Assembly (NCBI GenBank): GCA_035513575.1
Contig: DATKBW010000049.1
Span: forward strand, 1-64,000
Length of the DNA stretch: 64,000 nucleotides
Origin: JAHWKI01 sp035513575
GTDB taxonomy: Bacteria; Gemmatimonadota; Gemmatimonadetes; Longimicrobiales; RSA9
Direction of reading: 5' to 3'
Below are positions 1 to 6,761 of this stretch, one piece after another. Made by a program: the position numbers and the translations under genes. The number at the start of each line of letters is the position of its first letter. Positions within the stretch are counted from its first letter, which is position 1. The notes below the pieces were generated by a model. That model saw only the letters and a list, made by a program, of their open reading frames with translations, was not told the DNA's origin and searched no databases.

Positions 1-228
1 GCGCAGGTCACGCACCAGCTTCAGCGGCCAGGACCAGACCTCGAACGCGCCCGACTCATCGCCGAAGACCGCGGCGCGCCGGCCCTGGTCTCCCACGTAC
101 ACTCCGGCCCGTGCCTCACCCGCCAGCACGGGGCCGCTGCCCTCGAGCAGGAACCGCGTCACGCCCTGCGCCTCGGCCCCCGCCGCCAGCGCGAGCGCCA
201 GCACTGCAACGCCCATCGTCCGCATCAT
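1..228 (-). CDS. Secreted protein, N-terminal part only (runs off the window)
   Basis: Reading leftward from tandem ATGs at 228 and 225, the frame stays open to the window edge (76 codons). It begins with a short basic start, a hydrophobic Ala/Leu run and an AEAQG-like cleavage point, so a signal peptide is likely. The mature part contains a conserved-looking patch, FEVWSWPLKLVRD, near residues 62-74. Similar patches occur near the N-terminus of secreted amylo-alpha-1,6-glucosidase or GH63-like proteins, but this is a recollection from a short piece and not a firm call. The gene is divergent from the lytic transglycosylase at 299, so 229-298 should hold both promoters. Confidence 0.55.
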   Translation of the reverse strand, partial: MMRTMGVAVLALALAAGAEAQGVTRFLLEGSGPVLAGEARAGVYVGDQGRRAAVFGDESGAFEVWSWPLKLVRDLR

Positions 229-298
229 TGCCTCGCCCGTCCGGAGGATCGGCAATGATACGGCGCCCGCACCCGCCTCGCACGCGCCACCGGCACGG

Positions 299-988
299 AT
301 GATGCGCCCTGTACCGTGCATTCAGCATACGGGGGGACTCTTGGAGGAACGCAAGCCGACCGTCGAATTCCTGCGACGTTTCCGCCGCCCGATCCTCGGT
401 CTGGGGATCCTCGGGACGGCGCTGCCCCTGGTGCGAGCCGGCTCTCCGGCGGACACGCGTGGGCCGGGCACCAACCGGGCGCGCGAAGCCGAGGACGCCG
501 CGAAGACCGCGGGCGATGCCGAAGACCAGGTCGCCGCCCGGATCGGTGCGGCGCACGCCGATGCGGAGCGCGACCGCCAGGTGGATGGCGCCATCGCCCG
601 CTACGGCATCGACCGCACGCTCGCGGAGAGCATCCACGACGTGGCGCGTGAGGAGGGCATCTCGCCGCCCGTCGCATTCGGGCTGGTCAACACGGAGAGC
701 ACCTTCCGCGAGCGCGCGGTCAGCAGCGCGGGCGCGCGTGGACTGACCCAGGTCCTGCCGAACACCGCGAAGTCGGTGGTCCCGGAGGCGGTCGGCGCGC
801 GGATCTTCGAGCGCGACACCAACCTGCGCGCCGGGTTCCGCTACCTCCGCCAGCTCATGGACAAGTACAGCGGAGACCTCCGGCTCGCCCTGCTGGCCTA
901 CAACCGCGGCCCGGGCAACGTCGATCGGATCCTCGACCGCGGCGGCAATCCGGACAACGGCTACGCGGACCGCGTGCTGCGCGGCTGA
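299..988 (+). CDS. Lytic transglycosylase, SLT domain
   Basis: About 229 aa. Residues ~100-229 form a soluble-lytic-transglycosylase-like domain that cleaves peptidoglycan glycan strands in the periplasm. The putative catalytic Glu lies in VNTESTF (~residue 131), followed by the family blocks GARGLTQVLP and LALLAYNRGPG. The N-terminus has a hydrophobic stretch (GLGILGTALPLV) that could be a signal or anchor, then an Ala/Glu/Arg-rich linker (residues 60-95) predicted to be helical. The start is uncertain: ATGs at 299 and 302 give an odd Cys/His-rich lead, and a TTG near 341 would place the hydrophobic segment closer to the N-terminus. The length fits small membrane-anchored SLT enzymes. Confidence 0.8.
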   Translation: MMRPVPCIQHTGGLLEERKPTVEFLRRFRRPILGLGILGTALPLVRAGSPADTRGPGTNRAREAEDAAKTAGDAEDQVAARIGAAHADAERDRQVDGAIARYGIDRTLAESIHDVAREEGISPPVAFGLVNTESTFRERAVSSAGARGLTQVLPNTAKSVVPEAVGARIFERDTNLRAGFRYLRQLMDKYSGDLRLALLAYNRGPGNVDRILDRGGNPDNGYADRVLRG

Positions 989-1053
989 CCGCCCGCGCCC
1001 TGCGCGGCCGGCCGCCCTTGTCATGCGACGCGCGGCCCGCGAACCTACCGCCC

Positions 1054-2553
1054 ATGCGTCGCACCCTCGTCCTCGGCCTCACCGCCGCCGTCCTCGCTCC
1101 CGCCGGCACCGCCGCGCAGTGCGCGACCGCGGGCGAAACCTGCATCGACACGCTCGCGCTGCGCGCGCACACTCGCTTCCTCGCGGATGACGCGCTGCTC
1201 GGACGCGGCACCGGTACCCGCGGCGAACGCATCGCCGCCCTCTACATCGCGGCCCAGCTCCAGCATCTCGGCCTCGACCCGCTCGGCGACGATTTCCTGC
1301 TGCCCGTCCCGCTCGTCGCCGCGCGCGTCCTGCCCGAGACGCGGCTCACACTCCATCGCAGGTCCGATTCGCTCACGTTCCGCCACGGCGAGGATTTCCT
1401 CGTGAACACCGGCGCGGGCTCCGCATTCCGCGATTTCAGCGGCCGCGCGCTCTTCGTCGGCGCTCCCGCGAACGCGCTCGCCTCACTCGATGCGACGCAT
1501 GTCGACGGCCGCGTCGTCGTCGTGACCGGTACGCTCGGCGCCGCGGCCGCCCGTCTGGTGCCCGCGTGGCGCGACCGCGGCGCGACCGGGATCCTCCTGC
1601 TCGTGCCCGATCCCGGCCAGTTCGACCTCTTCGCGCGCAGCCGCGGACCGGACCGCTTCTTCGTCGACGCCGATGTGCAGGACCCCGTCTGGCAGCCGGA
1701 GCTGCCCGTGCTCATCGCGGGGCCGTCGCTCGTGCGCACACTCCTCGACAGCGCGACCCTGCCCGCCGCCGCACGCGACGACCGGCCCTTCCATCCCGTG
1801 TCGCTCGAGCGCACCGTCGCAGCGACGATCGCCGTCGAGCGCCGCAATGTGCCCGCCGCCAACGTCGCCGCCGTCGTGACCGGCACGGACCCGGCACTGC
1901 GCGACGAGCTCGTCCTCTTCACCGCGCACCTCGACCACCTCGGCGTCAGCACGCCCGACGCCACCGGCGACTCCATCTACAACGGCTTCTCCGACAACGC
2001 CGCCGGCGTCGCCATGGTCCTTGCCATCGCGCGCGCGCTCCGCGACGACCCGCCTCGCCGGTCCACGGGCTTCCTGTTCCTGACCGGCGAGGAGCGCGGA
2101 CTGCTGGGCGCGTCGCACTACGCCTCACACCCGGCGACGCCGCTCACGCGCGTCGCCGCGCTCATCAACCTCGATGCCGGCGCACCGCCCGCACCGCCCG
2201 TGTCCTGGCGCATTGCCGGTGGCACCGCGTCCACCGCGGGCGAAGTCGCCGTCGAAGTTGCCGAACGACACGGCTGGACCGCCGACCTCGGCGACGCATC
2301 GCCCAACTCCGACTACTGGCCCTTCCTAGCCCGCGGCGTGCCCGCGCTCTTCGTGATCCCGGGAGCCGAGTGGGAGGGCGTGAGCGAGAGCGAGCAGGAG
2401 GAGTTGCGCCATCGCTGGGACCGCTACCACCAGCCCGGCGATCATTACGATCCGCTCTTCCCATTCGCCGGGCTGCGCCGCTACGCCGGCTTCGCCCTCG
2501 AGATCGGCCTCGCCATCGCCAACGGCGATACACGACCCCGCATCACTCACTGA
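1054..2553 (+). CDS. Secreted M28-family zinc aminopeptidase
   Basis: About 499 aa, starting at the ATG at 1054 because a clean signal peptide follows (MRRTLVLGL to AGTAAQC); an in-frame TTG at 1018 would only add a non-signal lead. Zinc ligands and catalytic residues of the M28 (aminopeptidase Y / glutaminyl cyclase-like) fold are visible: HLDHLG at ~residue 291, DNAAG ~313, the EERG pair ~346, NLDAG ~371 and a late His in HQPGDHYD ~459. Residues ~120-260 look like an inserted PA-type domain. It likely trims peptides in the periplasm or outside the cell, which matches the peptide and amino-acid transporters elsewhere in the window. It is 14 bp upstream of the OsmC gene. Confidence 0.88.
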   Translation: MRRTLVLGLTAAVLAPAGTAAQCATAGETCIDTLALRAHTRFLADDALLGRGTGTRGERIAALYIAAQLQHLGLDPLGDDFLLPVPLVAARVLPETRLTLHRRSDSLTFRHGEDFLVNTGAGSAFRDFSGRALFVGAPANALASLDATHVDGRVVVVTGTLGAAAARLVPAWRDRGATGILLLVPDPGQFDLFARSRGPDRFFVDADVQDPVWQPELPVLIAGPSLVRTLLDSATLPAAARDDRPFHPVSLERTVAATIAVERRNVPAANVAAVVTGTDPALRDELVLFTAHLDHLGVSTPDATGDSIYNGFSDNAAGVAMVLAIARALRDDPPRRSTGFLFLTGEERGLLGASHYASHPATPLTRVAALINLDAGAPPAPPVSWRIAGGTASTAGEVAVEVAERHGWTADLGDASPNSDYWPFLARGVPALFVIPGAEWEGVSESEQEELRHRWDRYHQPGDHYDPLFPFAGLRRYAGFALEIGLAIANGDTRPRITH

Positions 2554-2567
2554 CGGAGGCACACACG

Positions 2568-3011
2568 ATGGCCACACAGCGCACCGCCACCGCCCAATGG
2601 AGCGGAGGCCTCGCCAGCGGCAGCGGCGAAGTCGCCCTCGGTACCTCGAAGGCCGCGTCCGGCCTCGGCCTCACCTGGAAGGCTCGCACCGAGGACGGAC
2701 CCGGCAACCTGACCAGCCCCGAAGAGCTGATCGCCGCCGCGCTGGCCGGCTGCTTCTGCATGGCGCTCTCGGCCGGACTCGAGAAGGCCGGCACCGCCCC
2801 CGACCGCCTCGAGGTCCAGGCCACCTCCAACTTCGAGAAGACCGACGCCGGCTTCCGCCTCACCACCATGGACCTGCGCGTCCGCGGCACCGTCCCCGGC
2901 ATCGACGAGCAGGCCTTCCGCAAGGCCGCCGACGGGGCCGCGACGGGCTGCCCCGTCTCGAATGCGCTCAAGGGAAACGTGGATATACGGGTGGACGCTG
3001 CTTTGGAGTAG
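2568..3011 (+). CDS. OsmC/Ohr-family peroxide-detoxifying protein
   Basis: 147 aa. OsmC-family proteins reduce organic hydroperoxides with a two-cysteine thiol mechanism. Both cysteines are present: one in AGCFCMALS (~residue 63) and one in ATGCPVSNAL (~residue 130). The preceding PEELIAAALAGC block is typical of the OsmC (rather than Ohr) branch. An ATG at 2568 follows a GGAGG-like sequence at 2554-2558. The frame is continuous with a longer open frame upstream, but that upstream part is antisense-like shadow of the peptidase. It probably shares the peptidase mRNA (14 bp gap). Its TAG stop is the first triplet of a 7-bp-period repeat array. Confidence 0.9.
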   Translation: MATQRTATAQWSGGLASGSGEVALGTSKAASGLGLTWKARTEDGPGNLTSPEELIAAALAGCFCMALSAGLEKAGTAPDRLEVQATSNFEKTDAGFRLTTMDLRVRGTVPGIDEQAFRKAADGAATGCPVSNALKGNVDIRVDAALE

Positions 3012-3149
3012 CTGGAGTCTGGTGTCTGGTGTCTGGAGTCTGGTGTCTGGGGTCTGGGGTCTGGGGTCTGGTGTCTGGTGTCGGGTGGGCGTCCCGACGC
3101 CCGACTCCCGATACTCGACTCGCGACTCCCGATGCTCGAGTCCCGACTC
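3010..3149 (+). repeat. 7-bp-period tandem array (20 units)
   Basis: Twenty consecutive heptamers in one unbroken phase. Units 1-11 follow GTCTGGN (seven are GTCTGGT or GTCTGGG exactly); from 3094 the units change to CCGACTC / CCGATGC / TCGAGTC-type without losing phase. It starts at the stop codon of the OsmC gene and ends just before the stop of the beta-barrel fragment on the other strand. There is no sign that it is coding. Confidence 0.85.
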
Positions 3150-3151
3150 CG

Positions 3152-3565
3152 CTACCAGCCGACCCCGTACCACAATGCGACCGTGCCCAGGGCGTAGTAG
3201 AGGCGTCTGCCCATGAGGTCCTCGTAGTCGCCGTCGAGCGCGCGGAGGTAGCGGGCGCCCAGGCGAAGGGACCATGTGCGCGTGAGTTCCACGACGGTAC
3301 CGGCCTCCGCGCTGAGAGCCGTCGAGACGAAACGTGAGTCGCTGGGCCGCTCCCGGGAGTAGCGCCCCGCCATGACATCGACATAGGGCTCCAGCCACTC
3401 GACGGGCGGAACGCTCACGCTGACCCCCGCCAGCCATGCACGACCTTTCACGCTACACGCATAGGAATCGGGATAGGCGGCGGTACAGGACGAGTACACC
3501 CCACTTTCCCACCGTGAGAACTCCGCGCTCAGCGCCAGCACGCCCGTCACAGGCGACCGATCCAC
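3152..3565 (-). pseudogene. Orphan C-terminal part of a small outer-membrane beta-barrel protein
   Basis: 137 codons from a GTG at 3565; two codons upstream there is an in-frame TGA. There is no signal peptide, yet the sequence has the alternating hydrophobic/polar pattern of beta-strands (VSVSVPPVEWLEPYVDVMAG, LSLRLGARYLRALDG) and ends in an aromatic residue (YGVGW), as outer-membrane barrels do. The most likely reading is the C-terminal two-thirds of a secreted barrel protein whose 5' part has been lost. The lost end coincides with the 7-bp repeat array at 3590-3673, and the 3' end abuts the array at 3010-3149. A functional short protein with an unusual start is possible. Confidence 0.5.
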
Positions 3566-3589
3566 GTGTGGTCACGCATGGCAATTCGA

Positions 3590-3673
3590 GTGGCGGGTAG
3601 CGGGTGTCGGGTTGCTGGTGGCGGGCGCCTCGTATCGCGTGGCTCGTGGCTGGCGTCTCGTGCCTGGTGGCTC
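3590..3673 (+). repeat. Degenerate 7-bp-period array (12 units)
   Basis: Twelve heptamers in phase, consensus G(T/C)NNC(T/G)(G/C): for example GTGGCGG, GTAGCGG, GTGTCGG, GTTGCTG, GTGGCTC, GTGCCTG. Individual units differ at two or three positions, but the G at position 1 and C at position 5 are kept throughout. It lies upstream of the truncated barrel gene. Confidence 0.75.
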
Positions 3674-3743
3674 CTTCTGTCGCCTCATTTCTGGTTTGCG
3701 CAGGAACCCCGCCCGCCCCTCAGCCCCGACGTCCCAACCACGC

Positions 3744-3806
3744 CCCAGACCCCAGAAACCAGACCCCAGACCCCAGAAACCAGAACCCAGACCCCAGAAA
3801 CCAGAA
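3744..3806 (+). repeat. 7-bp-period array with 21-bp higher-order unit
   Basis: Nine heptamers that form three 21-bp blocks: CCCAGAC, CCCAGAA, ACCAGA(C/A). Read on the minus strand the units are TCTGGNN, i.e. the same family as the GTCTGGN array at 3010 but in the opposite orientation. It runs directly into the long hairpin at 3804-3836. Confidence 0.85.
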
Positions 3807-3836
3807 CCCCGGCGGCCCGCAGGGCCGCCGGGGTTC
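3804..3836 (-). terminator. Long perfect hairpin after the sigma-factor gene
   Basis: A 15-bp perfect stem (3804-3818 pairs with 3822-3836) around a 3-nt GCA loop, 24 bp past the stop of the sigma gene. There is no U-run after it on the minus strand (TCTGGTTTCTGG follows), so it may stabilise the 3' end or act as a terminator only with help from factors. Confidence 0.5.
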
Positions 3837-3859
3837 CAACAACGATCCACCCGTACCGG

Positions 3860-4480
3860 CTAGTTCAGCAGCGGCTCAATCCGCTCCGCGAAGCTCGTCC
3901 GCGCGCGATGCAGCCGGCTCTTCACCGTGCCCAGGTTCACACCCGTGATCTCCGAGATCTCCTCGTAGCTCTTCCCCTCCAGCTCCCGCAGCTTGAACAC
4001 CAGCCGGTGGTGCTCCGGCAGCTCCGCCACCGTCTCCTCCACGATCTTCTGGAGATAGCGCTTGCGGTACAGGTCGTCCGGACGGCTGCCGAAATCCTCG
4101 AACTGCAGCGGCCGGTGATCCGGCTCCCAGTGCGTCGTCAGCTTCTGGAACAGCACCAGCGGACTCCGCGACCGATTCCGCAACTCGTTCTTCGACAGGT
4201 TCGAGCAGATCGTGTAGATCCACGTCGAGAACTTCTTCGACTGATCGAACCGGTGGAGGTGCCGCGTCACCCGCACGAACGCCTCCTGCACCAGGTCCTC
4301 CGCCCGGTCGCGGTCCCCCGTCTTCCGCCCGATGAAATGCACCAGCCGGTCCCGATACCGGTTGTACAGCTCCGAGAACGCCAGCGGATGCCCCTCCAGG
4401 TGCGCTGCGACGAGCTCGCTGTCGCTCATGTCCAGAAGCGAAACACCACTCTTCTTCTCATCGAACTTGACTCGCGCCAT
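3860..4480 (-). CDS. Sigma-70 family (ECF-type) RNA polymerase sigma factor
   Basis: 206 aa. Region 2 spans ~residues 28-95 (FSELYNRYRDRLVHF; AEDLVQEAFVRVTRH; KFSTWIYTICSNLSKNELR), region 4 spans ~150-203 (LPEHHRLVFKLRELEGKSYE; GVNLGTVKSRLHRARTSF), so it can bind both the -10 and -35 elements of target promoters. The N-terminal 20 residues are an extra lysine-rich lead. No anti-sigma gene is next to it: the neighbours are a repeat array and infC. Upstream on the same strand, 4481-4599 holds two hairpins and a TATATT box. Confidence 0.9.
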   Translation of the reverse strand: MARVKFDEKKSGVSLLDMSDSELVAAHLEGHPLAFSELYNRYRDRLVHFIGRKTGDRDRAEDLVQEAFVRVTRHLHRFDQSKKFSTWIYTICSNLSKNELRNRSRSPLVLFQKLTTHWEPDHRPLQFEDFGSRPDDLYRKRYLQKIVEETVAELPEHHRLVFKLRELEGKSYEEISEITGVNLGTVKSRLHRARTSFAERIEPLLN

Positions 4481-4498
4481 TCAACCCCCCGTCCGGCG

Positions 4499-4533
4499 TC
4501 AAAAGAATGCCCGGCTCTCCCGCCGCGGGAGCC
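4499..4533 (-). terminator. Hairpin with T-run between infC and the sigma gene
   Basis: Stem from GGCTC-CCGCG to CGCGGGAGCC (4513-4533, one bulge), followed on the minus strand by GGCATTCTTTTG. It could end the infC transcript or act as an attenuator in the leader of the sigma gene, which begins 19 bp further on. Confidence 0.5.
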
Positions 4534-4567
4534 AGGCCCCAATTCCTTCAATTCCTGTTGAAATATA

Positions 4568-4588
4568 GTCCCGGAGGGCCTCTGGGAC
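4568..4588 (-). terminator. Short hairpin just after infC
   Basis: On the minus strand GTCCC-A-GAG, loop GCC, CTC-C-GGGAC, then TATATTTCAAC. It begins 12 bp past the infC stop. The TATATT that follows could equally be a -10 box for the sigma gene. Confidence 0.35.
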
Positions 4589-4599
4589 AAGGGGGCTCT

Positions 4600-5121
4600 T
4601 CAGCGCTCGGCGGCGGGCTCCAGCAGCATCTGCATGGTGCGGCCATCGAGGCGCTCGTCGCGGCTGGTGATGTTGCCGACGTCGTCGAGGCGTTCAGCGA
4701 CCTCCTGTAGGACGCGCTGGCCGTTCTCGGGGCGCCGCATCTCGCGGGCGCGGAAGCGGACGGTGATGCGGACGTGCTGTCCCTTCTTGAGGAAGCGGCG
4801 AGCGTTGCGGACCTTGAAGTCCATGTCGTGGTCGTCCGTCTTGGGACGGAACTTGACCTCTTTGAGCTCGTAGGTGTGCTGTTTCTTCCTGGCTTCCTTG
4901 GCCGCTTTCTGCTGTTCGTACTGGTACTTTCCCCAGTCCATGATCCGGACGACGGGGGGTCTGGCGCGGGCGGCGACCTCGACGAGGTCGAGGCCGGCCT
5001 CGGCGGCCTTCTGACGAGCCTCATCGAGGGGGACGATGCCCACCTGGTCGCCGTCGGGGGCGATGAGTCGAACGGGGCTGATGCGGATGTCGTCGTTTAC
5101 GCGTGTCCTGGTCCTGGCTAT
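4600..5121 (-). CDS. infC: Translation initiation factor IF-3, apparent AUA start
   Basis: 173 aa, normal IF-3 length. IF-3 binds the 30S subunit, checks start codon and initiator tRNA and prevents subunit joining. The N-domain starts RVNDDIRISPVRLI and has the GDQVGIVPLDEA and DLVEVA blocks; the linker contains MDWGKYQYEQ and the C-domain KEVKFRPKTDDHD and RFLKKGQHV. No ATG, GTG or TTG lies at the conserved N-terminus. An AGGAGG (5127-5132) sits 5 nt before an ATA at 5121, giving (M)ARTRTRVNDD. E. coli infC uses AUU, and IF-3 represses its own mRNA through that rare start. rpmI and rplT, the usual partners, do not follow. The gene is 38 bp after an envelope protein gene. Confidence 0.9.
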   Translation of the reverse strand: MARTRTRVNDDIRISPVRLIAPDGDQVGIVPLDEARQKAAEAGLDLVEVAARARPPVVRIMDWGKYQYEQQKAAKEARKKQHTYELKEVKFRPKTDDHDMDFKVRNARRFLKKGQHVRITVRFRAREMRRPENGQRVLQEVAERLDDVGNITSRDERLDGRTMQMLLEPAAER

Positions 5122-5159
5122 GAGAGCCTCCTGTGGAGGGTAGCGCTGTGTCGAAGGCG

Positions 5160-6002
5160 TCAACCTTTGTGCCGTGGGCCCGATAGGGGTCCGCACTCGA
5201 GGCGGCCTTCGACGGGAGTGAAGGTGACCCACTGCCGTCCCTCCGACAACCATTGCCGGGTGTGGGGTCCGCATTGCGGGAGGATCTCGGCGCCCTGGAC
5301 GGTGAGGGCGGGGATCCCCGCGGCAGTGAGGCCGAAGGCGGGCGTGCCCTCGGGGATCTCGATCACGATGTCCATGGGGTCACCGACGGGTCGGATCTCG
5401 AAGTATGCGGGACTGCCCGGCTCGAGGGAGAGGGGGCGGGTGGTGGCGATCCGGAACCGGGTGGCGCCGGTGCGCACCGTCAGGGTCCTCACGGCGCGCA
5501 GGTCCGGTACGCCGACGGAGGCGGGGGCGAGGGCGGCGGCGTAGGTGGTGAACAGTCCCGCCCCCACGTCCTCGCCGGGCAGGATGGTGGCATCCGCTAC
5601 ATCGGCGTACTCGGCCGCCGCCTCCAGCCACTCGAAGGTCCGGAGCCGGGTGTGCCCGCCGACGGCCTCGGTGCGGCTGCGGTCGGGAAGCAGGACGACG
5701 ACCCAGACGCCCCGGGGCACCGTAACCATGTAGTTGACGGGCCCGGCGCCCGCGGCGCTCAGGGTGAGGTGGTGGTCGTCGGAGAGACCGGCGGCCGCGA
5801 AGCCGGCGGGGACTCGCCCGGCCACGCCGAGCCAGCCGTCCTGGCCCCGGAGGATCTGCAGGGTGCCGGGCGCGTCGGCGATGACCTCGATGGTGAGCCG
5901 GGTCCCGATGTAGCGGAACCGATCGCGGTGGACGAGCCATTCCTGCCCCGCCACAGGCGCGGCGGCGGTGAGGGCGAGAAGGGCGAGAACGAGTCGCTTC
6001 AT
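5160..6002 (-). CDS. Secreted protein of unknown function
   Basis: 280 aa from the ATG at 6002, preceded by GGAGG at 6011-6015. A signal peptide is clear (MKRLVLALLALTAAAPVAGQ). The rest is strand-rich with repeated short loops (GTLQILRGQDGWLGVAG, GPVNYMVTVPRGVWVVVLLP, IEIPEGTPAFGL), reminiscent of the adhesin-like DUF4097 or beta-helix style but not recognised. Two cysteines near the C-terminus (LPQCG, LECG) may form a disulfide. It lies 38 bp upstream of infC on the same strand. A much longer in-frame extension to 6719 lacks any protein-like character and was not used. Confidence 0.7.
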   Translation of the reverse strand: MKRLVLALLALTAAAPVAGQEWLVHRDRFRYIGTRLTIEVIADAPGTLQILRGQDGWLGVAGRVPAGFAAAGLSDDHHLTLSAAGAGPVNYMVTVPRGVWVVVLLPDRSRTEAVGGHTRLRTFEWLEAAAEYADVADATILPGEDVGAGLFTTYAAALAPASVGVPDLRAVRTLTVRTGATRFRIATTRPLSLEPGSPAYFEIRPVGDPMDIVIEIPEGTPAFGLTAAGIPALTVQGAEILPQCGPHTRQWLSEGRQWVTFTPVEGRLECGPLSGPRHKG

Positions 6003-6091
6003 TTCCGGGTCCTCCGTTGGAGACTGCCCGGGATGATAGGCCGCGGAGGCGCTGGGGTTCCGCCCGCGGATCCCCGCCGCGTGGGTGCGGG

Positions 6092-6652
6092 CTACGCTTC
6101 GGGCCGGGGAACGGCCGGCTGGAGGCCCGTCCGGCCTTCCTCCTCGACCACCTTGATGGCCCGCACCACGTTCCACTCCGAGGATGCGGGGTGGCGCGAG
6201 AGGACATCGGACGCGATCAGGTCCGTCGTGGCCGGGTCGGCGGGACGCAGGGTGCCCTCGATGGAGACGGTGTCCCCCTTCCGGACGTGACGCCCGGAGT
6301 CCACGCGCACCACGTCCTTCCCGGCCAGGAGCCAGAACGCCTCGTTCCCGGTGGCCACGACCTCGCCCGCCACCCGCACGGTCTGCCCCACATCCTCCTC
6401 CCCGAGCGGCGCGATCTCCTCCACCGCGCGGGCCGCCTCCGTCCCGGTCAGCTCCGGGTCCGCATCCGGGGGCGCGGGCACCGCCGCCGGGGACCGGGTG
6501 TCCTCCACGGTGGGGACCGTCATCTCCGGCTCCGCATCCGGCTCCTCGGTGAGGAGGGCCGTCACGCCCCAGATGATCAACGCCAGCACCGCGACGCCGG
6601 CCACCAGGGGCCACGCCGTCTTCCGCTTTCGTTCCAGATCGAGTCGGGCCAT
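6092..6652 (-). CDS. Membrane-anchored protein with possible OB-like domain
   Basis: 186 aa from ATG at 6652. One transmembrane helix (residues ~13-33, WPLVAGVAVLALIIWGVTAL) follows a positively charged cytoplasmic start, then a Pro/Ala/Glu-rich linker (35-75) and a small periplasmic domain (~85-175) with the pattern VGQTVRVAGEVVATG ... AFWLLAGKDVVRVD ... VRKGDTVSIEGTLRP, which resembles OB-fold nucleic-acid/ligand-binding proteins. Function unknown. It precedes the secreted protein at 6002 by 89 bp and may share its transcript. Confidence 0.65.
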   Translation of the reverse strand: MARLDLERKRKTAWPLVAGVAVLALIIWGVTALLTEEPDAEPEMTVPTVEDTRSPAAVPAPPDADPELTGTEAARAVEEIAPLGEEDVGQTVRVAGEVVATGNEAFWLLAGKDVVRVDSGRHVRKGDTVSIEGTLRPADPATTDLIASDVLSRHPASSEWNVVRAIKVVEEEGRTGLQPAVPRPEA

Positions 6653-6761
6653 TGCTGCAACTCCGGCGCAGGGAAAGCCGCCGGGTCCCGGACCCGGCCG
6701 TGTGGCCGGAGTGCAACATGTGTTCCCGCCGCGGCCCGCTGCCGCCCCGGGGGCGAGGCCT

